Assembly: GCA_012800135.1 (NCBI GenBank)
Contig: JAAZJV010000055.1
Location: 1-5,320 of the forward strand
Direction: 5' to 3'
Source of the DNA: Clostridiaceae bacterium
GTDB taxonomy: Bacteria > Bacillota > Clostridia > Saccharofermentanales > DTU023
Length of the DNA stretch: 5,320 nt
Below the pieces are notes generated by a model that did no database searches, was not told the DNA's origin, and was given only the letters and a program-made list of their open reading frames with translations. Below are positions 1-5,320 of the stretch, one piece after another; positions within the stretch are counted from its first letter, which is position 1, and each line of letters begins with the position of its first letter. Made by a program: the position numbers and the translations under genes.

Positions 1-28
1 AAAGATTTGTTTCGTTAACTCGGTTTTG

Positions 29-60
29 CTGACAAGAGCAATCGTACAGTGATGTAAAAT
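29..60 (+). promoter_or_regulatory. Probable sigma-70 type promoter for polA
   Basis: CTGACA at 29-34 matches the -35 consensus in five of six positions. After an 18-nt spacer comes TGTAAA at 53-58 with an extended TG at 50-51; an overlapping alternative -10 is TAAAAT at 55-60, but its 20-nt spacer is long. Initiation would fall near position 65-67, giving a leader of about 60 nt before polA. The same 12 bases, TGATGTAAAATA, recur at 2902-2913 upstream of coaE. The call rests on consensus matching only. Confidence 0.45.
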
Positions 61-89
61 AAATATCAGGAAATTACTTGATTAATACG

Positions 90-105
90 ACTGCTCGCTG
101 GCAGT
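90..105 (+). other. Small hairpin in the polA leader
   Basis: ACTGC at 90-94 and GCAGT at 101-105 form a perfect 5-bp inverted repeat around the loop TCGCTG. It ends about 10 nt before the ribosome binding site and is not followed by a T-run, so it is not a terminator. It could slightly affect translation initiation, but a 5-bp stem also arises by chance. Confidence 0.2.
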
Positions 106-124
106 TACAGAAAGCGAGGATCCT

Positions 125-2740
125 GTGGCAGAAAAAGAAACACTGTGGCTCATCGATGTGCATAGTTTAATGAATCGCGCGTTTTATGCACTTGCCGGAC
201 GGCATCGTCTGACCGCTCCGGATGGCTTGCCCACCGGTGCATTGTATGCCTTCATGAATATGCTGTTGAAGTACCACGATGAATTGAATCCGACTCATGT
301 TATCGCGACGTTTGACAGTCCCGGTAAGGTTTTTCGCCATGAAATGTATCCTGACTATAAAGCAGGGCGTCGTCCAATGCCTGACGATCTGGCAGCACAG
401 ATACCGGTTGCTGAGGAATTACTAGAGGCGCTCGGGTTTCAACCAACTGCGCTGCCCGGATATGAAGCAGACGACCTGTTAGGCACGCTGGCGCGATGCG
501 GTGAAAGAAAGGGCATGCGTGTCTATATTCTCACGGGCGATCGTGACACATTTCAGTTGGTGTCAGAGCAGAGCTCGGTTATTTTTTTGACAACATCCAA
601 AGGGAAAACCAATTCGGAAGAAATCACACCGCAAAAGATGATCGATGTTTATGGTGTTAGCCCGGAGCAGTGGATAGACGTAAAAGCACTGATGGGCGAT
701 TCTTCAGATAATATTCCAGGAGTGAAAGGCGTTGGCAAAAAGACAGCAGTTCGCCTTATTCAGTCCTATGGAACGCTTGAGGATGTATACAGCCATCTTG
801 AAGAACAGACCGGCGCATTGCGCAAGAATTTAGAAGATGGGCGTGAGATGGCACGCCTCTCCCGTGATCTTGCTACGATTCGTCTTGATGTTCCGTGTCC
901 TGATATTGAACGCCTTCTTGAAAGCAATATTCAAGATGCCGCGGATGAACAAGTACTATCTGCGCTGCTTACGCGCCTAGATTTTCGTTCTTTTTTAGAT
1001 CGGCTTCAATTATCGCCTGTGTTTGCTGAATCTAGTGAAGATCAGCCTACGATTCAAGAGGCTTTTGAGGCGTTAGAAGCATGTGCGACATTAGGTGATT
1101 TTTTCGGTTTGTTGGAGGATAGTGCGCCGATTGCCTTTTTCTTGCCAAAAAGAGCAAGTGAGGGTGTCGTTGTATCCTTAAATGCTTACTGCACCACGCG
1201 TGACGTGAATGCATTAATGGCGCACGTTTTTTCGGGTAAATATTCTCCGGTCACATGGGATTTCAAAGCACAGCTTCGCGCACTCGGCTTACCGGCGCCT
1301 GAGGTGACCGTCTTTGACGTCATGATTGCCGGGTACCTTCTAAACCAATTGGGGCGCGGTGATGATATCGAATTTACGCTCAAGGCGGCACTGGGTGACC
1401 GTTATCAACCTGTCGGCGGAGATGAACTCCCGCTTCTTGGCGACCAAACGCGCAATCTTTGTCAAACTGCATATATGCTTTTGTTCGCGCGCCAGCAACA
1501 GATTGAGGATCTCGAAACAAGGGGTCTGAATGCGCTTGCGAACGTAGAAATGGCGTTGGTGGGCATTCTTGCAGAAATGGAGCGCAAAGGTGTGCTTGTC
1601 AATCAAGAAGAATTGGACAAGCAATCAGAGGCGATGGCGTCAGAAATCGCTGCTCTCGAGGCAGCTATTTACGACGAAGCCGGACATGAATTTAACATCA
1701 ACTCGTCGCAACAGCTTGCCGAAGTGCTCTATGAAGAACTTGGTCTTCCGCATGGGAGAAAGAGTGCCAGCGGGAATTATAGTACGGCTCAAGATCAGCT
1801 CGATGCAATTCTCACACTGCACCCGATTGTGCCGCTCATACTCGAATACCGCGAGCGTTCAAAACTTCGCAGCACCTTTCTTGAAGGACTAAGAAAAGAG
1901 ATTGGCGATGACGGTCGTATTCACACTTCCTATAATCAAACGGTGACGGCAACCGGACGACTTTCAAGTTCTAACCCGAACTTGCAGAATATTCCCATAA
2001 GAACGGAACGCGGGCGCGCGATCAGAGAGGTTTTTACAGTACCTGAAGGCTATATGTTGGTTGGTGCAGATTATAGCCAGATTGAGCTTAGGCTTCTCGC
2101 TCATCTTTCCGGCGATGAAGGGTTGACGGAAGCGTTTCGTGAAGGCAAAGACGTACACCGTGTGACTGCAGCAAGCCTTTTTGGAAAAAAAGAGGAGGAT
2201 ATTAACGCCGAAGAGCGTGCTGTGGCAAAAACAGTCAACTTCAGCATCACATATGGCATTTCAGATTACGGACTTTCACGCGATCTAGGAATTCCCATCC
2301 GCCGTGCGCGTTCCTTTATTGATCGTTATCACAAGAAATATCCGAGAGTAGAAGACTGGCTTCACGAGCAAGGAGAGAACGCAAAACGCGACGGATTTGT
2401 TGAGACGCTTTTCCGACGCAGACGCTATTTGCCCGAACTTCAATCCGGTAATCGCAATATTTACAACTTTGGTTTACGAGCGGCGATGAACGCGCCCGTG
2501 CAGGGGACAGCGGCAGATATCATGAAAATGGCTATGGTTGACACATGGCGTGCTTTCAAAAATGCCGGCGTTAAGGCGTCAATCATCCTTCAAGTGCACG
2601 ATGAGTTGATCATAGAGTGTGAAAAAGAAGATGTTGAACGTGTGAAGATTTTGCTTCAAGATGCAATGGAAAACGTCATGGAGCTTGACGTTCCGTTAGT
2701 TGTGAATGTGAGTACCGGTCGCACATGGGGTGAATTATAG
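125..2740 (+). CDS. polA: DNA polymerase I, with degenerate 3'-5' exonuclease domain
   Basis: Fills gaps and removes RNA primers during lagging-strand synthesis and excision repair. The N-terminal 5' nuclease (about residues 5-290) keeps its metal-binding acids: D11, D64, E114, D116, D117, D139, D141, D192 and D195, with the helix-hairpin-helix GVKGVGKKTA at 199-208. Residues about 300-470 occupy the proofreading-domain position but lack the catalytic DxE and the later acids, so proofreading is probably absent, as in several Bacillota Pol I enzymes. The polymerase domain (about 475-871) is intact: TATGRLSSSNPNLQNIP at 608-624, motif A DYSQIELR (D649), the O-helix with R698, K702, F706 and Y710, and motif C HDE at 825-827. 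Length is normal for the family. The GTG start follows GAGGA at 116-120 with a 4-nt spacer and puts LWLIDVHSL at the expected N-terminal position. One oddity is S707 where the E. coli enzyme has a glycine. Confidence 0.97.
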   Translation: MAEKETLWLIDVHSLMNRAFYALAGRHRLTAPDGLPTGALYAFMNMLLKYHDELNPTHVIATFDSPGKVFRHEMYPDYKAGRRPMPDDLAAQIPVAEELLEALGFQPTALPGYEADDLLGTLARCGERKGMRVYILTGDRDTFQLVSEQSSVIFLTTSKGKTNSEEITPQKMIDVYGVSPEQWIDVKALMGDSSDNIPGVKGVGKKTAVRLIQSYGTLEDVYSHLEEQTGALRKNLEDGREMARLSRDLATIRLDVPCPDIERLLESNIQDAADEQVLSALLTRLDFRSFLDRLQLSPVFAESSEDQPTIQEAFEALEACATLGDFFGLLEDSAPIAFFLPKRASEGVVVSLNAYCTTRDVNALMAHVFSGKYSPVTWDFKAQLRALGLPAPEVTVFDVMIAGYLLNQLGRGDDIEFTLKAALGDRYQPVGGDELPLLGDQTRNLCQTAYMLLFARQQQIEDLETRGLNALANVEMALVGILAEMERKGVLVNQEELDKQSEAMASEIAALEAAIYDEAGHEFNINSSQQLAEVLYEELGLPHGRKSASGNYSTAQDQLDAILTLHPIVPLILEYRERSKLRSTFLEGLRKEIGDDGRIHTSYNQTVTATGRLSSSNPNLQNIPIRTERGRAIREVFTVPEGYMLVGADYSQIELRLLAHLSGDEGLTEAFREGKDVHRVTAASLFGKKEEDINAEERAVAKTVNFSITYGISDYGLSRDLGIPIRRARSFIDRYHKKYPRVEDWLHEQGENAKRDGFVETLFRRRRYLPELQSGNRNIYNFGLRAAMNAPVQGTAADIMKMAMVDTWRAFKNAGVKASIILQVHDELIIECEKEDVERVKILLQDAMENVMELDVPLVVNVSTGRTWGEL

Positions 2741-3012
2741 GGAAAAGTTTAATTGGTTCTAAGCCAACGTATATGAATCGATTTGCGCTACCGTACACGG
2801 AGTGAATTGTTGGAAAGCATTCTATATTCCATTGTGCTTAGGTATCGTCTTTTTATCTTAACTTTCAAATATGTTTTTATTTTCCATACTCCCTGTGTTT
2901 ATGATGTAAAATATATCTTGCTTAAGAGTGTACTATGCAATTTGTTGGAAAGTATCGAAAGCACAGCCCCTCAAGGGTTTTGCGTATAAGGGAAGGAACG
3001 AAGAAGAAAAAC
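2741..3012. other. AT-rich intergenic region between polA and coaE
   Basis: This 272-nt gap holds no gene I can support. A weak stem (TTGGT at 2753-2757 with GCCAA at 2763-2767) lies just after polA but lacks a T-run, so it is not a good terminator. A 68-codon open frame from TTG 2783 to 2989 has no clear ribosome binding site or recognisable family and is probably spurious. An imperfect 18-bp repeat sits at 2804-2821 and 2939-2956. The right part holds the coaE promoter and leader. Many Bacillota carry mutM between polA and coaE; no MutM-like zinc-finger end is readable here. Confidence 0.6.
2881..2912 (+). promoter_or_regulatory. Probable promoter for coaE
   Basis: TTTCCA at 2881-2886 (four of six -35 matches) is followed after 18 nt by TGTAAA at 2905-2910, with an extended TG at 2902-2903 and the overlapping TAAAAT at 2907-2912. 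This copies the geometry of the proposed polA promoter and shares 12 identical bases with it. Initiation near 2918-2920 would leave a leader of about 93 nt before ATG 3013, but only about 15 nt before the alternative ATG at 2935. Confidence 0.4.
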
Positions 3013-3633
3013 ATGTTTGTATTGGGCATAACCGGTGGCATAGGGAGTGGAAAAAGTACGGTTGCCACAATTTGTCGAACGGTGGGGCTCCCTGTAATTG
3101 ACGCAGATCAAATTTCCCATGAAGTGACTGGAGAACCCGGCGAAACCACAAGTCTTCTCAAGGAAGTTTTTGGTAGCGAGATTATACGAGAAGACGGTGC
3201 CCTTGACCGACAACGGATGTCAGATCTAGTTTTTCATGACAAACGTTACCTTGACAAACTCAGCGCGATTATTCATGAACAAGTTATAGAAACCATGGAA
3301 GAGCGCCTTCGGGAAGCGGAAAAAAAGAAAACGAAAGCCATCGTCCTTGATGTCCCTATACCTGTAAAACGCGGTTTTATCGATCTTTGTGATCAGATTT
3401 GGACAGTATCCGCAGATCCGGAGATCAGGAAAAGCCGCCTTTTGAAGCGAGGAATGTCAATACATGATATTGAGCGACGAATGCAGGTTCAAATGTCACC
3501 TGAAGAATACCGGGAAATAGCACACCACGAGATTTTTAATAACGGCACTTTCCAAGAGCTTGAACAACAAGTTCACGATCTGCTCAAGCAAGAACTCGGT
3601 ATGCGCGGTATTTCCATCCCCGGGTTGCCGTAA
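3013..3633 (+). CDS. coaE: Dephospho-CoA kinase (divergent CoaE)
   Basis: Phosphorylates the ribose 3'-hydroxyl of dephospho-CoA with ATP, the last step of coenzyme A synthesis, in the cytosol. From ATG 3013 the product has 206 residues, normal for the family, and begins with the P-loop GGIGSGKS (8-15). DAD follows at 30-32, FG at 53-54, DGALDR at 61-66, the DVP of the substrate-site loop at 113-115, an arginine-rich lid at 139-146, and NNGT at 176-179. Several usual motifs are altered: HP is HE (88-89), the PLL(F/V)E loop reads PIPVK, and the late AD(D/x)VI reads AHHEI. The frame is open back to ATG 2935, which would add 26 basic residues before the P-loop; I prefer 3013 because CoaE proteins normally start a few residues before it. 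Its ribosome site is poor: GGAAGGA at 2991-2997 is about 15 nt away. The C-terminal tail KQELGMRGISIPGLP is partly repeated downstream. Confidence 0.9.
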   Translation: MFVLGITGGIGSGKSTVATICRTVGLPVIDADQISHEVTGEPGETTSLLKEVFGSEIIREDGALDRQRMSDLVFHDKRYLDKLSAIIHEQVIETMEERLREAEKKKTKAIVLDVPIPVKRGFIDLCDQIWTVSADPEIRKSRLLKRGMSIHDIERRMQVQMSPEEYREIAHHEIFNNGTFQELEQQVHDLLKQELGMRGISIPGLP

Positions 3634-3654
3634 AATAAAACAGCGTGTGTGTGA

Positions 3655-3755
3655 AATATAGATACTTTACAAAATAATCTGAGCGGCAGATGCTTGTGCT
3701 GATCAAGCAAGGGTTAGGCATGCGCGGCAATTTTATTCTTGGATTACTACAGTAA
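3655..3755 (+). pseudogene. Decayed second copy of the coaE 3' end
   Basis: This stretch aligns with the last 96 bases of coaE (3538-3633). AATATAGATACTTTACAA at 3655-3672 matches AATAACGGCACTTTCCAA at 3538-3555 in 13 of 18 positions. From 3699 the frame reads LIKQGLGMRGNFILGLLQ and stop, against LLKQELGMRGISIPGLP and stop in coaE; the 51 aligned bases share 34. A 2-nt insertion near 3673-3680 shifts the frame, and TGA 3652 and TAA 3675 close the frames upstream, so no kinase can be made. Limited similarity continues past both stops (CAG, then TGTGTGAA ending at 3655 and 3779), so the two units would lie head to tail with no gap. An alternative is a 21-codon peptide from ATG 3690, for which I see no good support. 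Confidence 0.7.
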
Positions 3756-3792
3756 TTTTAGCTCAGTAATCTGTGTGAAGATTTGGTTGCAA
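3756..3792. other. Convergent coaE/ychF junction without a strong terminator
   Basis: The two genes end facing each other, 159 nt apart, with most of the gap filled by the coaE remnant. Two weak stems are visible: TGCTTG/CAAGCA at 3691-3696 and 3704-3709, and ATTAC/GTAAT at 3743-3747 and 3752-3756. The second is followed by only four T. Neither looks like an efficient intrinsic terminator on either strand. Confidence 0.4.
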
Positions 3793-4890
3793 TCAAACAT
3801 TAAAACGGAACAAGATGACATCGCCATCTTGAACAACATATGCCTTCCCTTCGGATCGAATACGTCCCTTTTCACGCGCTCTCATAAATGATCCCGATAC
3901 ATCCAAATCATCAAACGACACAACTTCCGCGCGGATAAAGCCGCGCTCGAAATCAGAGTGGATGGCACCTGCCGCTCGCGAAGCCAATGTGCCCTTACGA
4001 ATTGTCCATGCACGCGCTTCCTTCTCATTTCCCGTAAAAAAAGATATTAGACCAAGCAGTCGATAGCTTTCCTGAATAACTTGATCAAGGCTGCTTTTGT
4101 CGATTTTCATCTCATCAAAGAATACTTGGCGATCCTCCTCCGGCAACTCTGCAATTTCTGCTTCTAAGCGTGCAGATACGGGGATAACATTCGTCTCAGA
4201 ACCTTCAAAAAATGACTTAAGACTATTTAAGCCGGAATCATTATCTTGATTAAACGAATCAGAAACATTGGCAACCACCATGATCGGTTTCGCTGTAAGT
4301 AAATAGTAGTGTTCAACCTGACGAATGACTTCCTGATCGTCAATTTCGGTCAAAAACGTACGAATTGAGTTTCCAGCATCAAGGTGTGTCATCAAACGAT
4401 CGATCAATTCGAGTTCTCTGAAAAGCACTGGATCATTAGACTTTGCCTGGCGGGCAACTTTGTTGCGGCGTCGCTCAAGATGTTCAATATCGGCGATTAT
4501 GAGCTCGAGTTCAACTGTCTTGAAGTCATCAACAGGTGATGTTGTTTCGTCAATGCGTGTAATGAGATTATCGTGGAAGCAACGAACGACATGTAGGATA
4601 GCATCAACTTCACGGATATGTGAGAGAAATTGATTGCCTAGTCCTTCACCTCGACTTGCACCCTTCACAAGTCCGGCAATATCCACAAATTCAACAACGG
4701 CCGGGATCAGTGTTTTTGCATGAAGAATATGTGCCAACCGCTCTAAGCGAGGATCAGGCACAGGAACAATGCCAATATTTGGATCTATCGTACAAAAAGG
4801 ATAATTTGCGACATTCGCACTTGCGCCTGTAAGGGCATTAAACAAAGTGCTTTTTCCAACATTTGGGAGACCGACAATACCAATTTTCAT
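3793..4890 (-). CDS. ychF: Ribosome-associated ATPase YchF (Obg-family, OLA1 homologue)
   Basis: A universally conserved Obg-family P-loop NTPase that binds ribosomes and prefers ATP; linked in E. coli to stress responses and translation, with no single agreed role. From ATG 4890 the product is 365 aa, close to E. coli YchF (363). The G1 loop GLPNVGKST is at 7-15, the G2 region NYPFCTIDPN at 29-38, and G3 DIAGLVKGA at 70-78, with leucine in place of the catalytic glutamine as usual for this subfamily. A helical insertion spans about 125-200. G4 reads NVSD at 208-211, where the family normally has NxxE. The C-terminal TGS domain is clear: FFTGNEKEARAWTIRKG (284-300), AAGAIHSDFERGFIRAE (306-322) and DGDVILFRFNV at the end. 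The start is fixed by GAGGA at 4896-4900 with a 5-nt spacer; an in-frame ATG at 4926 overlaps the promoter and is rejected. Confidence 0.97.
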   Translation of the reverse strand: MKIGIVGLPNVGKSTLFNALTGASANVANYPFCTIDPNIGIVPVPDPRLERLAHILHAKTLIPAVVEFVDIAGLVKGASRGEGLGNQFLSHIREVDAILHVVRCFHDNLITRIDETTSPVDDFKTVELELIIADIEHLERRRNKVARQAKSNDPVLFRELELIDRLMTHLDAGNSIRTFLTEIDDQEVIRQVEHYYLLTAKPIMVVANVSDSFNQDNDSGLNSLKSFFEGSETNVIPVSARLEAEIAELPEEDRQVFFDEMKIDKSSLDQVIQESYRLLGLISFFTGNEKEARAWTIRKGTLASRAAGAIHSDFERGFIRAEVVSFDDLDVSGSFMRAREKGRIRSEGKAYVVQDGDVILFRFNV

Positions 4891-4895
4891 AAAAA

Positions 4896-4900
4896 TCCTC
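4896..4900 (-). promoter_or_regulatory. Ribosome binding site that fixes the ychF start
   Basis: On the minus strand GAGGA lies 5 nt before ATG 4890. It decides against the upstream in-frame ATG at 4926, whose 12 extra residues have no counterpart before the conserved MKIGIVGLPNVGKST. Confidence 0.75.
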
Positions 4901-4916
4901 ACTCTTTCACACCTAT

Positions 4917-4925
4917 ATTTTATCA
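4917..4925 (-). promoter_or_regulatory. Extended -10 promoter of ychF
   Basis: The minus strand reads TGATAAAAT here: an extended TGn followed by TAAAAT, five of six matches to the -10 consensus. No good -35 sits at the right distance, which is tolerated by extended -10 promoters. Transcription would start near 4910, giving a leader of roughly 20 nt that contains the ribosome site. Confidence 0.45.
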
Positions 4926-5185
4926 TGCGCCATTACATAACCAGCTAGTGTCCAAAAAATCAATTTTAATCGCCTTTGTGTGTCATGTTTCAAATAATTC
5001 GATCTTGCTTGTATCTTTCTATAAATATCTTCTTTTACTCCACAATGGTCAATTTTTCAATTAATTTTAAATATCCGCATGATCCTGCCGTTTAACCTCT
5101 CCCTTGACAGCCAACAGGAGGTAAAGATAGCTCTTGTCGGAAAGACGTCGGAAAGAAACGTTCGTCCCTCCGTTAGACTTACCGC
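4926..5185. other. AT-rich intergenic region upstream of ychF
   Basis: About 260 nt without a gene I can support. Positions 4926-5080 are strongly AT-rich with short A- and T-runs, such as TCAATTTTAAT at 4960-4970. Composition becomes more GC-rich from about 5085. That right part holds an isolated TTGACA (5104-5109) with no matching -10, a full Shine-Dalgarno sequence AGGAGGT (5116-5122), and a 10-bp direct repeat (5136-5156). Overlapping open frames on both strands (5079-5264 plus, 5057-5299 minus) resemble no family I know and are probably shadows or chance. Confidence 0.5.
5136..5156. repeat. Perfect 10-bp direct repeat, 11-bp period
   Basis: GTCGGAAAGA occurs at 5136-5145 and again at 5147-5156, separated by one C. 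The period of 11 is close to one helical turn, so two copies would present the same DNA face to a binding protein. It lies 30-50 nt before the start of the partial open frame at 5186. It may be a regulatory site or simply a small slippage duplication. Confidence 0.4.
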
Positions 5186-5320
5186 ATGGCAACCTACTTG
5201 CGAAAATATATCTGCGGCAAGAAAGCTCTCGATTATTGGAACGTCCCTAACCTCAGAGGCGTGATCGAACCCGAAAATGCCGAGTTCCCTCTGGAACACG
5301 TCATCTTCACCGATCGATCC
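5186..5320 (+). CDS. Partial hypothetical protein, N-terminus only
   Basis: The frame is open from ATG 5186 for 45 codons to the window edge, so the end is missing. The reading begins MATYLRKYICGKKALDYW and continues with a mixed, soluble-looking composition; there is no signal peptide or membrane segment. I do not recognise the family. The CGKKALDYW stretch vaguely recalls the N-termini of some Clostridia and Coriobacteriia proteins annotated near AbiEi-type antitoxins, but that is a memory-based resemblance only. G or C ends 28 of the 45 codons, in contrast with the AT-rich DNA just upstream. TAG at 5174-5176 closes the frame upstream and no ribosome site precedes the ATG closely. It could be a real gene with a weak start, a gene broken by a frameshift, or chance. 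Confidence 0.4.
   Translation, partial: MATYLRKYICGKKALDYWNVPNLRGVIEPENAEFPLEHVIFTDRS

Noticed and set aside
83..92. TAATACGACT, identical to the first ten bases of the T7 phage promoter
   Set aside because: The rest of the T7 promoter (CACTATAG) is absent; the following bases are GCTCGCTG. A chance match.
2783..2989. 68-codon frame from TTG in the polA-coaE gap
   Set aside because: No clear ribosome site, strongly hydrophobic AT-driven composition, overlaps the coaE promoter and leader, and no recognisable family.
3691..3709. Hairpin TGCTTG/CAAGCA as a terminator
   Set aside because: No T-run follows on either strand, and the sequence is accounted for by the coaE tail copy.
3690..3755. 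21-codon peptide frame MLVLIKQGLGMRG and following
   Set aside because: Its similarity to the coaE tail explains it as a remnant; the ribosome site is poor and the upstream frame is broken.
4890..4926. Longer ychF start at ATG 4926
   Set aside because: The ribosome site at 4896-4900 and the extended -10 at 4917-4925 lie inside this extension, and the family begins at MKIGIVGLPN.
5104..5132. Plus-strand promoter at the perfect TTGACA
   Set aside because: No acceptable -10 at 15-19 nt, and it sits only 6 nt before a Shine-Dalgarno sequence, so the two could not serve one transcript.
5057..5299. 80-codon minus-strand frame
   Set aside because: No family resemblance, and the plus-strand frame at 5186 has a more protein-like composition over the same DNA.

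Overview
The window looks like ordinary chromosomal DNA of a low-to-mid GC bacterium, most likely Bacillota (Clostridia-like). The basis is inference: a Pol I whose proofreading domain has lost its catalytic acids, a polA to coaE gene order, GAGG-type ribosome binding sites and AT-rich promoters. No rRNA, tRNA, CRISPR array, insertion sequence or recognisable defence cassette is visible, and I do not see a convincing new multi-gene system.

Layout: positions 1-124 hold a probable promoter and the leader of polA. Positions 125-2740 (+) encode full-length DNA polymerase I (871 aa). A 272-nt AT-rich gap follows, with a second promoter-like site sharing a 12-bp -10 region with the polA promoter. 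Positions 3013-3633 (+) encode dephospho-CoA kinase (CoaE, 206 aa), a divergent family member. Directly after its stop lies a roughly 100-120 bp decayed, head-to-tail copy of the coaE 3' end (about 3655-3779), which is the most unusual feature here. Positions 3793-4890 (-) encode the universal ribosome-associated ATPase YchF/OLA1 (365 aa), convergent with coaE and driven by a short extended -10 promoter. From 4926 to 5185 the DNA is very AT-rich, then turns more GC-rich. The window ends inside an unrecognised open frame (5186-5320, +) with a different codon third-position composition.

The three complete genes are housekeeping: Pol I fills gaps and removes primers during replication and repair, CoaE makes coenzyme A in its last step, and YchF acts on ribosomes. 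polA and coaE are co-oriented but seem able to be transcribed separately. The right end may be the edge of an accessory or transferred segment, but only 45 codons of it are visible.
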